A stretch of 36,959 bases of DNA, taken from positions 1 to 36,959 of the forward strand of contig DATDMT010000157.1 in NCBI GenBank assembly GCA_036518635.1. The letters run 5' to 3'. Positions 29,888-36,959 of the stretch are shown in pieces; within the stretch, counting starts at the first letter, position 1, and each line of letters starts with the position of its first letter. Below the pieces are notes generated by a model. That model was not told the DNA's origin. It did not search any database and saw only the letters and a list, made by a program, of their open reading frames with translations. The translations under genes and the position numbers were made by a program. The stretch is from AWTP1-18 sp036518635 (GTDB taxonomy: Bacteria; Pseudomonadota; Gammaproteobacteria; Burkholderiales; Rhodocyclaceae).

Positions 29888-32383
29888 TCAGGCTTCTCGC
29901 AGCGCCTCCAGCGGGCTGACCCGCAGCACCGCGCGGGCCGCCAGCCCGCCGGCGCTCAGGGCGATCAGCAGGCCGCCGCCGATGCCGGCCAGGAGCGGCC
30001 GCAGCGACAGGGTATAGGGCAGTTGAAAGGCGAAATGCGCCAGGGCCGCAGCGATGGTGCTGGCCCCGAGGCCCGCCAACAGGCCGCAGACCACGCCAAG
30101 CACGCCGTACTCGGCCAGCAGCATGTCGCGCAGTTGGCGCTGGCGCGCACCCAGCGCGCGCATCACCGCGATCTCGCGCTGGCGTTCGTCGCTGCTCGCC
30201 TGCAGCGCTGCGTAGAGCACCACTAGGCCGCACAGCAGGGCCACGGCGAACAGACTCTGCACCGCCCGCGCCACCTGGTCCATGGTGCCCTGCACCTGGC
30301 GCAGCATGCTGTCGACGTCGATCAGCGTCAGGTTGGGAAAGCGCTGCACCAGGGCCGGCACCAGCTCGGCCTGGGCCGGTTCGAGGCGGAAGCTGAAAAT
30401 GTAGCTGGCGGGAAATTGCTCGATCACCCCGGGCGGCGCGACGACGAAGAAATTTACCCGCATCGAATCCCAATCCAGCTTGCGCAACGAGGTGATCGGC
30501 GCGGCGATGCGGCGGCCGGCGATATCCCAGGCCAGCAGGTCGCCGGTCTTCAGCCCCAAGGTTTCCGCCAGGCCCTGCTCCACCGAGAACTGGGCCGGCG
30601 CACCAGCGCCGTACCACTCGCCGCTGACCACGCTGTTGCCGGCCGGCAGCGCCGCGCTCCAGGACAGGTTGAATTCCCGCTCCACCAGGCGGCGAGCGCG
30701 TTCTTCCGGATAATCGTCGGCCTTCACCGGCTTGCCGTTGATGGTCGCCAGACGGCCGCGCACCATCGGCTCCGGCGCCGGTGGCGGCAGGCCCGCCGCG
30801 GCAAACCATTCGGCGAGCGGTGCCCGCTGCTCCGGCTGGATGTTGATGACGAAGCGATTCGGCGCATCCGCCGGTACCCGGCTGCGCCAGGCCGCCATCA
30901 GGTCGTCGCGCCCCACCGTCAGCAGCAGCAGGGCGGTCAGGCCGAGGCCGAGGGCCACCGCCTGCACCAGGCTGTTGCGCAGATGCCGGTTGAGGTTGGC
31001 CACGCCCCAGCGCCCTGCCCCACGCCAGCGCCGCGCCAGGCGCAGCACGGCGAAGGCGGCCAAGGCGTAGATCGCGATGGCGGCGGCAAAGCCGCCGAGG
31101 ACGATGGCCCAGAGCTTCCACTCGCCGGCCATCCAGCGCATCAGCAGCGCCAGCAAGGCGGCACCGAAGATCCAGGCAGCCAGGGACAGGGGCTCGTCGC
31201 CGGCCCACTCGCGGCGCAGCACGCGCAGCGCCGGTACCGCGCGCAGGCGCAGCAGCGGCGGCAGGACGAAACCAATCACCAGAGTCAAACCGACCAGGGC
31301 GCTCTGCAACCAGGGTAGCCAGCCGGCGGCCGGCAGGCGCTCGCCGATCAGGCCCGCCATGGACTGCTGCAGCGCCAGTTGCAGGCCCTGGCCGAACAGA
31401 CAGCCAAGCAGGGTTGCCAGCAGGCCGAAGGCAAAGAATTCGCCGCCGTGGATCAGCAGCACGTCGCGGCTGCCAGCGCCGAGACAGCGCAGCACCGCGC
31501 AGGCGTCGAGGTGGCGGCGCATGTAGCGATCCGCCGCCAGACCCATCGCCACCGCGGCCAGCACCACCGACAACAGCGCTGCCAGCCGCAGGAAGCGCTC
31601 GGCCCGTTCCAGCACGGCGCGCACCTCGGGGCGGGCGTTGTCCAGGCTTTCCAGCTTTTCACCGCGGCCGAGACGGCCTTCGGCCCAGCGCCGATAGCCT
31701 TCGACGGCGCGCTCATCACCCGCCAAATGCAGCTTCCAGGTGACCCGGCTACCGGCCTGGAGCAAGGCGGTGGACGCCAGGTCGGCGCGATTCATCAGCA
31801 GGCGCGGGGCGAAGGCGAGGAAGTTAAAGCCGCGCTCCGGCTCCAGGGTCAGCACCGCCGCCACCTGCAACTCGCGGGCGCCGAGCCGCAGCGGCTGGCC
31901 GCCGGCCAGGCCGAGGGCCGTGGTGCCGCGCTCGTCCAGCCACACCGTGCCCGCTGCGGGCACCGCACGCACCGCTGCATCGGCTTGATTGAGCCCCGGC
32001 GCAATCCGCAGCGCACCACGCAGCGGATAGTTGGCGCTGACCGCCTTCACTTCCACTAGCTGGCTGTTGCCGCCGCCGTTGGCCATGCTCGGAAAGGTCG
32101 CGCTTTCGGCTACTTCGATGCCGCGACTACTGGCCTCGGCGCGCCAGTTGTCGGGCCAGGGGTGATCGGCGCTCAAGAGCAGATCGCCGCCGAGCAACTG
32201 GCGCGATTCCAAAGCCAGCGCCTGCCCCACCCGGTCGCTGAGAAAGCCCACCGCGGAGAGCGCCGTGACCGCCAGCACCAAGGCCAGACCAAGGGCATTC
32301 AACTCGCCGGCGCGCAGATCGCGGCGCAACATGCGCAGGGCCAACTTCAAGGCAGGAAGCGGGCTCACGAGGAAATCCGGCAC
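29888..32383 (-). CDS. Large FtsX/YbbP-type ABC transporter permease
   Basis: An 831-aa membrane protein of the FtsX-like family, similar to YbbP, which with an ATPase (YbbA) and often a lipase-like protein (TesA) handles lipids or envelope substrates. Topology: helix 1 near residues 30-50, a large periplasmic domain (about 60-260), three helices, a central helix pair, a second periplasmic domain (about 495-690) and three C-terminal helices with SSDERQREIAVMRALGARQR, the cytoplasmic loop that contacts the ATPase. Two FtsX modules are thus present. No ybbA ATPase gene is adjacent, so the partner must be elsewhere. It uses a GTG start at 32383 without a good ribosome site; the true start may lie at the GTG five codons later. 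It is divergent from the hemerythrin gene. Confidence 0.88.
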   Translation of the reverse strand: MPDFLVSPLPALKLALRMLRRDLRAGELNALGLALVLAVTALSAVGFLSDRVGQALALESRQLLGGDLLLSADHPWPDNWRAEASSRGIEVAESATFPSMANGGGNSQLVEVKAVSANYPLRGALRIAPGLNQADAAVRAVPAAGTVWLDERGTTALGLAGGQPLRLGARELQVAAVLTLEPERGFNFLAFAPRLLMNRADLASTALLQAGSRVTWKLHLAGDERAVEGYRRWAEGRLGRGEKLESLDNARPEVRAVLERAERFLRLAALLSVVLAAVAMGLAADRYMRRHLDACAVLRCLGAGSRDVLLIHGGEFFAFGLLATLLGCLFGQGLQLALQQSMAGLIGERLPAAGWLPWLQSALVGLTLVIGFVLPPLLRLRAVPALRVLRREWAGDEPLSLAAWIFGAALLALLMRWMAGEWKLWAIVLGGFAAAIAIYALAAFAVLRLARRWRGAGRWGVANLNRHLRNSLVQAVALGLGLTALLLLTVGRDDLMAAWRSRVPADAPNRFVINIQPEQRAPLAEWFAAAGLPPPAPEPMVRGRLATINGKPVKADDYPEERARRLVEREFNLSWSAALPAGNSVVSGEWYGAGAPAQFSVEQGLAETLGLKTGDLLAWDIAGRRIAAPITSLRKLDWDSMRVNFFVVAPPGVIEQFPASYIFSFRLEPAQAELVPALVQRFPNLTLIDVDSMLRQVQGTMDQVARAVQSLFAVALLCGLVVLYAALQASSDERQREIAVMRALGARQRQLRDMLLAEYGVLGVVCGLLAGLGASTIAAALAHFAFQLPYTLSLRPLLAGIGGGLLIALSAGGLAARAVLRVSPLEALREA

Positions 32384-32393
32384 GGCGAAAAAA

Positions 32394-32421
32394 TTGACCT
32401 GAGGTGCTTCACGCCTATAAT
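32394..32421 (+). promoter_or_regulatory. Sigma-70 promoter of the bacteriohemerythrin gene
   Basis: TTGACC (-35) and a perfect TATAAT (-10) separated by 16 bp, in an AT-rich interval unusual for this window. Transcription would start about 32 bases before the ATG at 32462. The -35 lies just outside the divergent permease start codon. Confidence 0.8.
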
Positions 32422-32461
32422 TGCCACATTAGAATTTTCAAATATAAAGCCGGGAGCCATC

Positions 32462-32917
32462 ATGGCCAGCAAGGATCCGGAGATGCTAGTCACCTGGGAC
32501 GACGAGTACCGTTTCGGCCTGCCGGAGATCGATAAGCAGCACGAGTTTCTGTTCGGCTTGATGAATCGCATCTGGTCCGCGATGAACCGCCAGGCCGGCC
32601 AGGAAGAAGTGCTCGCCCTGGTGGGCGAGTTGGAAACATACACCGTTACCCACTTCAGCGATGAAGAGCGCTACATGCGCGAGACCCGCTATCCGCGCTT
32701 CGACGACCACAAGAAGGCCCACGATGCCTTCGTCGTACGCCTGGCCAAGGAAAAGCAGGCGATTCTCGACGGCCACCCGCTGAGCGACGCCATGATGACT
32801 TTTCTCAAGGATTGGCTGATCAGCCACATCCTGGTGCTGGACCGGGACTATGCCGCCCACGCCGGCCATCACCTGCCGTCCACCGAAGTCTTCGCCGAAT
32901 CCTTTTATGTCGGCTGA
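32462..32917 (+). CDS. Bacteriohemerythrin
   Basis: A 151-aa soluble O2-binding protein with a non-heme di-iron site in a four-helix bundle. Ligand motifs are in order: DKQHEFLF (His), VTHFSDEERYM (His and Glu), HKKAHDAF (two His), and SHILVLDRDY (His and Asp). The full ligand set is present, so it should bind oxygen. It could buffer or deliver O2, or protect the oxygen-sensitive AOR and nitrate reductase during shifts (inference). Start: ATG at 32462 with GGGAG 7 nt upstream, behind a strong promoter. The last 13 bases overlap the convergent PyrD-like gene. Confidence 0.93.
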   Translation: MASKDPEMLVTWDDEYRFGLPEIDKQHEFLFGLMNRIWSAMNRQAGQEEVLALVGELETYTVTHFSDEERYMRETRYPRFDDHKKAHDAFVVRLAKEKQAILDGHPLSDAMMTFLKDWLISHILVLDRDYAAHAGHHLPSTEVFAESFYVG

Positions 32918-33660
32918 AGATCGGCAAGCGCCAGCAGCGCCGCCAGGGCGTCGCTGCCGCCCGACTGGTAAGCGGTAAACACCTCGACTGCATCGGCCCC
33001 CGCGGCCAAGCGCTGCGCCAGGGTTTGCGGGCTGGCGATGCCGCCCACCGACAGCAACACCTGCCCGGGCAGCAAGTGACGCAGTTGCCGCAGTAGGCTC
33101 GCGGCCTGGGCCACACCTTCCGCCGCCTGGGACACCACCATGCCGCGAATGCCCCACTCCGGCAGCAGATGCAGCCAGGGCGGCAAGGCCAGCCCGGGCA
33201 CCCCCACCGGCAGTTTCAGCAATACCGGCTTATCGCCCGGCAAGGCGGTGCCGAGGCGCTCCAACTGCCGCCCCAGGGGCTCGGCCGCCTGCAACAGGTG
33301 GCGGTAATAGGGCGCGCTGAGATTGATCACCAGGAAATCCAGCAACGGCCAGGCCTGCTCGGCGGCGCACCGCCAATCGTCGGCGACGCCGTCGCCCTGG
33401 GATTGGAAGCTGCAGCCGACGCTGATGCCGACGCCACAGCGGTCGAAGCGTCCCTGCCCCCGGGCCGCGCGCAAGCGGCTTGCCAGCGGCGCCACACCGG
33501 GGTTGTGGTTGGGCTCGGGATGCGGAGTGACCGTGCCGAACTCGACAAAGTCAAAGCCTGCCCCGGCGATCTCGTCGATGCGGCTGCCATCCCGGTCATA
33601 GCCGGCGGCCAGGCCGATGCCGGGCCAGGGCCAGCGGGGCTGCGGGGCAGACTCAGCCAT
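32905..33660 (-). CDS. Divergent dihydroorotate dehydrogenase (PyrD)-like flavoprotein
   Basis: A 251-aa TIM-barrel protein similar to class 2 dihydroorotate dehydrogenase. Shared segments are LAAGYDRDG (FMN site, A-G-x-D-x-x-G), FVEFGTVTPHPEPNHNPG, FLVINLSAP (in place of the Asn-Val-Ser-Ser-Pro-Asn-Thr of PyrD), VLLKLPVG (Lys of the FMN site), LLSVGGIAS and GADAVEVFTAYQSGG. It is shorter than PyrD (about 335 aa), lacks the N-terminal membrane helix, and has lost NRMGFNN and the orotate-binding Asn-Thr. A different substrate is therefore likely. Start: ATG at 33660, which overlaps the end of serC by 8 nt. It is the last gene of the pqq-led unit. Confidence 0.75.
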   Translation of the reverse strand: MAESAPQPRWPWPGIGLAAGYDRDGSRIDEIAGAGFDFVEFGTVTPHPEPNHNPGVAPLASRLRAARGQGRFDRCGVGISVGCSFQSQGDGVADDWRCAAEQAWPLLDFLVINLSAPYYRHLLQAAEPLGRQLERLGTALPGDKPVLLKLPVGVPGLALPPWLHLLPEWGIRGMVVSQAAEGVAQAASLLRQLRHLLPGQVLLSVGGIASPQTLAQRLAAGADAVEVFTAYQSGGSDALAALLALADLQPT

Positions 33661-34735
33661 GGCGGGCGGCGAAGTGGTCCATGAACTGCAGCAGGGCATG
33701 CACCGCGGCTTCGGGCACCGCGTTGTAGAGGCTGACGCGGATGCCGCCGACGCGGCTGTGGCCGCGCAGGTTGAACAGGCCTTCGGCTTCGGCGTCGGCG
33801 ATGAAGGCCTCGCTCAGAGCCTCGTCGCCGAGGCGGAAGCAGACGTTCATCCGCGAGCGATTTGCCGGCGCGACAAAGCAGCGATAGAAGCCGGCGGAGT
33901 CGTCGATGGCGCGATACAGCAGCTCGCTCTTATAGAGGGAGCGGGCCTCCATCGCCGGCATGCCGCCCTCGGCCCGCAGCCAGTCGAAGACCAGTTTGAC
34001 CAGGGCCACCTCGAACACCGGTGGCGTACTGTAGCGCGACGATTCGGCGGCCTGGATTCGATAGGACAGGGAGGAAGGCACCGCGCTGCCACTGCGGCTG
34101 AGCAGATCGCGCCGCACCAGGGCCAGGGTCAGACCGGAGGCGCCGAGATTCTTCTGCGCGCTGGCATAGATCACACCGAAGTGGCTGACGTCGAGCCGGC
34201 GGCTGAGGATGTTGGAACTCATGTCGGCCACCAGGGGCACCGGGCCGGTCTCCGGCTGGACATGAAACTCGGCGCCTTGGGCGGTCTCGTTGGCGGTGTA
34301 GTGGCAATAGGCGGCGTCGGGATCGACGCGCCATTCATGGGGCGGCGGCAGATGGACGACGCCGTCGCGCACCGTGTGGCGGGCAGCGAAGGACACCGAA
34401 CAGAAATGCCGCGCCTCCTCGATGGCCCGCCCCGACCAGTAGCCGGATTCGACATAGGCGGCGGGTTGCCCCGGGCGCGCCAGATTCATCGGCAACAGGC
34501 CGAACTGGGCCATGGCGCCGCCGGCGAGGAACAGCACGGCGTACTCGTCGGGCACCGCCAGCAACTCACGCAGGCCGGCCTCGGCCGCCGCCATGGTGGC
34601 GACGAAATCGGCACCGGTGAAGGAGCGCTCCAGCAGGCAACTACCGCGCTTGTCGCGGACCAGCAGCTCGTCCCGGGCTCGCTCCAGTACTGGCGCCGGC
34701 AGGGCCGACGGGCCTGCGGAAAAATTCCACGACAT
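33653..34735 (-). CDS. serC: Phosphoserine aminotransferase
   Basis: PLP enzyme converting 3-phosphohydroxypyruvate and glutamate to phosphoserine and 2-oxoglutarate; also used in pyridoxal phosphate synthesis. The 360-aa protein has the typical start MSWNFSAGPSALPAPVLERA, substrate segments YVESGYWSGRAIEEA, VADMSSNILSRRLDVSHFGV and the PLP lysine in IYASAQKNLGASGL. C-terminal Arg-containing segments SRMNVCFRL and RGHSRVGGIRVSLYNAV complete the active site. Start ATG at 34735, 8 nt after the preceding gene, with a weak site. Its place in a pqq operon is unexpected and may be a housekeeping gene co-transcribed by chance. Confidence 0.95.
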   Translation of the reverse strand: MSWNFSAGPSALPAPVLERARDELLVRDKRGSCLLERSFTGADFVATMAAAEAGLRELLAVPDEYAVLFLAGGAMAQFGLLPMNLARPGQPAAYVESGYWSGRAIEEARHFCSVSFAARHTVRDGVVHLPPPHEWRVDPDAAYCHYTANETAQGAEFHVQPETGPVPLVADMSSNILSRRLDVSHFGVIYASAQKNLGASGLTLALVRRDLLSRSGSAVPSSLSYRIQAAESSRYSTPPVFEVALVKLVFDWLRAEGGMPAMEARSLYKSELLYRAIDDSAGFYRCFVAPANRSRMNVCFRLGDEALSEAFIADAEAEGLFNLRGHSRVGGIRVSLYNAVPEAAVHALLQFMDHFAARHG

Positions 34736-34743
34736 CGTCTTGC

Positions 34744-35250
34744 TCAGTGGAACAGGAAGCCGCCGTGCTGCATGGCACCCATGAAGAACAACAGCGGAAT
34801 CGACAGCATGGTGTTGGTCCGCGAGGAGAGATGAGTAATCCGCGAACAGCGCAGGCGCTCGTCGATGCCGGCGGGAACGAAGCCCAGCACCTTCTTCTGG
34901 TGGGGCCAGAGGACGAACCAGAGGTTCAGCATCATCACCGTGCCGATGTACACGCCAATGCCCACCACCGCCATGTGCCCCCGCAGCAGCAGCGCGTCGG
35001 CCAGCCAGCCGCGCAGCGCCAGCATCAGGATGCCGGCGCTCCAGGCCACCACCGAGGCCCAGCGGAAGGTGCCGTGCTCCCGTTGCAGCATGGACTGGAA
35101 CTTGTCTCCCTCGGCTTCCACCAGGTCCTCGCGGCGCAGGGGCCGGTAGCTCGGCCGCTGCACCACGGTGGCGTAGTTGTGGCCGACCCAGATGATGCCG
35201 GCGAGGAAATGCACCCAGCGCAGCAGCACGTCGACGATCTGGAACTCCAT
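34744..35250 (-). CDS. Membrane protein of the urate oxidase N-terminal (PuuD-like) family
   Basis: A 168-aa protein with four to five transmembrane helices, matching the membrane domain found at the N terminus of PuuD-type urate hydroxylase. Segments include FQIVDVLLRWVHFLAGIIWV with an early His, GHNYATVVQRPSYRPL, HGTFRWASVVAWSAGI, LWFVLWPHQKKVLGF and a C-terminal GAMQHGGFLFH. His residues at membrane edges could coordinate heme b. The soluble cytochrome c part of PuuD is missing, so urate oxidation itself is doubtful; the protein may act as an electron-transfer membrane partner. Start ATG at 35250 has GAGG upstream overlapping the end of the 31-aa gene. Confidence 0.8.
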   Translation of the reverse strand: MEFQIVDVLLRWVHFLAGIIWVGHNYATVVQRPSYRPLRREDLVEAEGDKFQSMLQREHGTFRWASVVAWSAGILMLALRGWLADALLLRGHMAVVGIGVYIGTVMMLNLWFVLWPHQKKVLGFVPAGIDERLRCSRITHLSSRTNTMLSIPLLFFMGAMQHGGFLFH

Positions 35251-35259
35251 CGCCGCGCC

Positions 35260-35355
35260 TCAGGCCGCCAGCCAGCGCACCAGCTGGAACAGCACGCCGG
35301 TCAGGGCGAAGCCGAGCAGGATGGTGCCGGTGGCGGTGTCGAAGGGATGGCCCAT
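35260..35355 (-). CDS. 31-residue single-helix membrane micro-protein
   Basis: MGHPFDTATGTILLGFALTG then VLFQLVRWLAA: one transmembrane helix of about 20 residues with a short polar N terminus. It has a good ribosome site (GGAG 5 nt before ATG), starts 2 nt after the pqqE stop, and ends 9 nt before the PuuD-like gene whose ribosome site overlaps its stop. Such tight packing argues for a real gene. It is too short for default gene finders. Likely a small subunit of the PuuD-like membrane protein (inference). Confidence 0.65.
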   Translation of the reverse strand: MGHPFDTATGTILLGFALTGVLFQLVRWLAA

Positions 35356-35357
35356 GC

Positions 35358-36500
35358 TCACTCCATGAACTCGATGATCGCCGCACCCGGCACCCGCTTG
35401 ATCAGGGGGCGCTGCACCCGCGGCTTGGCGTGGGCGTCGGCAACGGCCTTCTCGATCATGTGGTGATGGGGCGAACGGCTGCAGCAAGGATCGGTATTCT
35501 CCGCGTCGCCGGTCAGCAGGTAGGCCTGGCAGCGGCAGCCGCCGAAGTCCTTTTCCTTTTCCGAGCAGGTGTTGCAGGGCTCCTTCATCCAGTCGTCGCC
35601 GCGGAAGATGCGGAACAGGGGCGACTCTTCCCAGATCCACTTCAGCGACTTGTCACGGACGCTGTGGAACTCCAGGTTCTTGATCACTCGCGATTCCTGG
35701 CAGGGCATGGCGACGCCGTCCGGGGCGATGGTCAGGTGGATCGTGCCCCAGCCGTTCATGCAGGCCTTGGGCCGCTCCTCGAAGTAGTCGGGGATGACGA
35801 AGTAGATGACCATCTTCTTGCCCAACCGCTCCCGCGCCTTGTTCACCGCCGCTTCGGCGTAGCGCAGTTGCTCGATGGTCGGCAGCAGTTCCTCGCGGTT
35901 CAGCAGCGCCCAGTTGTAGTACTGGATGTTGGCGAATTCGACATAGTCGGCGCCGATCTCTTCGGCCAGGGCGAGGATCTCGTCCACCATCTCGACGTTC
36001 TGGCGGAACACCGGCACGTTGAGCACCATCGGGAAGCCGTGGGCCTTGATGCGATGGGCCACGTCCACCTTCAGGTCATGGACCCGGGCGCCGACCAGCT
36101 CGTCGGTCACCGGCTGGCGCGACGACTGCAGCGACAACTGAATCTGCCGCAGGCCGGCTTCCTTCAGCGCCACCAGGCGCTCTTCGCTGAGGCCGACGCC
36201 GGAGGTGATCAGGTTGGTGTAGAAGCCAATGCTGTCGGCGTAGCGGACCAGTTCTTCGAGGTCGTCGCGCAGCATCGGCTCGCCGCCGGTGAAGCCCAGT
36301 TGCAGGGCGCCCAGGTCGCGCGCCTCGCGCAGCACCTTCTTCCACTCGTCGGTGTTCAGTTCCTTGCTGCCGTACTTGTCGTAGTCCAGCGGGTTGTTGC
36401 ACCACACGCATTTCAGCGGGCAGCGATAGGTCAGCTCCAGGGACAGCCACATCGGGATGCCCTGGCCGTCCAGGCTAAACGTTGATCCATCCTTTGGCAT
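35358..36500 (-). CDS. pqqE: PQQ biosynthesis radical SAM enzyme PqqE
   Basis: Radical SAM enzyme that forms the carbon-carbon bond between Glu and Tyr of the PqqA peptide. The radical SAM motif is CPLKCVWC (C-x3-C-x2-C), followed by LGFTGGEPMLRDDL for SAM binding. The C-terminal SPASM domain has Cys-rich segments: PKACMNGWG, AMPCQESR, EPCNTCSEKEKDFGGCRCQA, and CCSR for auxiliary clusters. Length 380 aa is typical. Start: ATG at 36500 (MPKDGSTFSL), overlapping pqqD by 26 nt; ATG at 36452 (MWLSLEL) or 36545 are alternatives. The overlap with pqqD fits their function, since PqqD presents PqqA to PqqE. Confidence 0.96.
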   Translation of the reverse strand: MPKDGSTFSLDGQGIPMWLSLELTYRCPLKCVWCNNPLDYDKYGSKELNTDEWKKVLREARDLGALQLGFTGGEPMLRDDLEELVRYADSIGFYTNLITSGVGLSEERLVALKEAGLRQIQLSLQSSRQPVTDELVGARVHDLKVDVAHRIKAHGFPMVLNVPVFRQNVEMVDEILALAEEIGADYVEFANIQYYNWALLNREELLPTIEQLRYAEAAVNKARERLGKKMVIYFVIPDYFEERPKACMNGWGTIHLTIAPDGVAMPCQESRVIKNLEFHSVRDKSLKWIWEESPLFRIFRGDDWMKEPCNTCSEKEKDFGGCRCQAYLLTGDAENTDPCCSRSPHHHMIEKAVADAHAKPRVQRPLIKRVPGAAIIEFME

Positions 36501-36771
36501 ATGCGAGGTCCAAGAATTTACGGGTACTGGTTTCCAATTGCGCACCGCCTTCGGGGTACGCCGCCTTGAGTTCGGCCACGATGCCGTCCGTGGTCTGGGT
36601 GCCGCTGCAGTGCTTGAGAATTTCCGCGGCGGTGGGATTCAGCTTCACCACCCCTTCCGGGTAGAGCAGCACGTGGGCATCCTGGGCCGGCTCCCAACGC
36701 AGCATGAACATGCGGTTGAGGGCGGGCTTGTGGTGCGGGGCGATAGCGGCCCCGTCTTCGCTGGTCGTCAT
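36475..36771 (-). CDS. pqqD: PQQ biosynthesis peptide chaperone PqqD
   Basis: A 98-aa RiPP recognition element protein that binds the PqqA precursor and delivers it to PqqE. Core segments: FMLRWEPAQDAHVLLYPEGV, VKLNPTAAEILKHCSG, and DGIVAELKAAYP. The N terminus has about 15 extra residues compared to shorter homologues. Start ATG at 36771 with AGGA about 6 nt upstream. It comes 68 nt after pqqA with a hairpin between them. Confidence 0.93.
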   Translation of the reverse strand: MTTSEDGAAIAPHHKPALNRMFMLRWEPAQDAHVLLYPEGVVKLNPTAAEILKHCSGTQTTDGIVAELKAAYPEGGAQLETSTRKFLDLAYAKGWINV

Positions 36772-36802
36772 GACTTTCCTTTTGCGGGCGAGGTACGGCT
36801 CA

Positions 36803-36826
36803 GGGAGGCGGGCAAGCCCGCCTCCC
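36803..36826 (-). other. Strong hairpin between pqqA and pqqD
   Basis: Perfect 11-bp stem GGGAGGCGGGC / GCCCGCCTCCC with a 2-base centre and no T tract, 13 bases after the pqqA stop. It is likely an attenuator or mRNA-stability element giving more PqqA peptide than enzyme, as proposed for other pqqA-downstream hairpins. Confidence 0.65.
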
Positions 36827-36839
36827 CTACCGCCTGTCC

Positions 36840-36914
36840 TTAACGGACGTAGACGTAGGCCGTCACTTCAAAGCCGAGACGGATATCGCAGTAGGCGGGA
36901 TCGATCCATTGCAT
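36840..36914 (-). CDS. pqqA: PQQ precursor peptide PqqA
   Basis: The 24-residue ribosomal precursor of pyrroloquinoline quinone: MQWIDPAYCDIRLGFEVTAY followed by VYVR. Glu16 and Tyr20 (in FEVTAY) are the two residues joined by PqqE to form PQQ. The usual conserved features are present: Trp3, Pro6, and Arg-Leu-Gly-Phe-Glu-Val-Thr. Start ATG at 36914 with AGGAG 7 nt upstream. It is the first gene of the unit; the promoter lies at or beyond the window edge. Confidence 0.97.
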   Translation of the reverse strand: MQWIDPAYCDIRLGFEVTAYVYVR

Positions 36915-36959
36915 GAGTCTTCTCCTAAAGTTGTAACGATCAAAGAATGTCGGAGCGGC

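Noticed and set aside
33653..35386. Fusion protein of serC with an upstream 215-residue extension
   Set aside because: The extension is the PuuD-like gene and micro-protein region in the wrong frame (Arg/Gly/Ala-rich shadow). SerC begins at 34735 with the family N terminus.

Overview
The window is GC-rich, gene-dense chromosomal DNA, most likely from a denitrifying betaproteobacterium of the Rhodocyclales type (Azoarcus, Aromatoleum, Thauera or Azospira-like). I infer this from the narXL / narK1K2GHJI layout, the tungsten aldehyde oxidoreductase cluster arranged as in Aromatoleum, a PQQ operon, and the style of the RNase E tail. No rRNA, tRNA, CRISPR array, insertion sequence or prophage gene was seen. 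Most genes are on the minus strand.

Layout. 1-1521: 3' part of RNase E, closed by a strong terminator, then a convergent low-molecular-weight tyrosine phosphatase. 2184-14588: a nitrate respiration block on the minus strand, with narXL (nitrate sensor and regulator) behind a candidate FNR site, and narK1-narK2-narGHJI (two transporters and the membrane-bound nitrate reductase). A 390-bp divergent region follows. Read on the plus strand it can form an unusual set of hairpins with GNRA loops upstream of mobB and a MoaD-like gene. 16174-17404: a small accessory island with a HEPN-like gene and a RelE/ParE-type toxin-antitoxin pair. 17431-19127: an unknown gene and a membrane diguanylate cyclase.

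19222-26132: one long minus-strand transcription unit, apparently dedicated to tungsten. It encodes an iron-sulfur subunit, a tungsten aldehyde oxidoreductase, an FAD subunit, a MoaD-type carrier, an unknown small protein, the tungstate transporter TupBCA and a Cys-rich lipoprotein. Divergent from it is moeA copy 1 with a small membrane protein. A second moeA copy lies at 28045-29280. The window therefore joins the main molybdenum user (Nar), a tungsten user (AOR), tungstate uptake and late cofactor assembly (MobB, two MoeA). A palindromic element, TGCG-N-CGCA, occurs three times in the aor/moeA intergenic region and once before the small Cys-rich gene at 29665.

29665-32917: a Cys-rich mini-protein, a large FtsX/YbbP-type permease without its ATPase, and a bacteriohemerythrin with a good sigma-70 promoter. 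32905-36914: a minus-strand operon starting with pqqA, then pqqD and pqqE (pqqB and pqqC absent), a 31-residue membrane micro-protein, a urate-oxidase-N-type membrane protein, serC and a divergent PyrD-like gene. The window ends just upstream of pqqA.

Calls rest on reading translated sequence, motifs, start-site context and gene order. No database search was possible.
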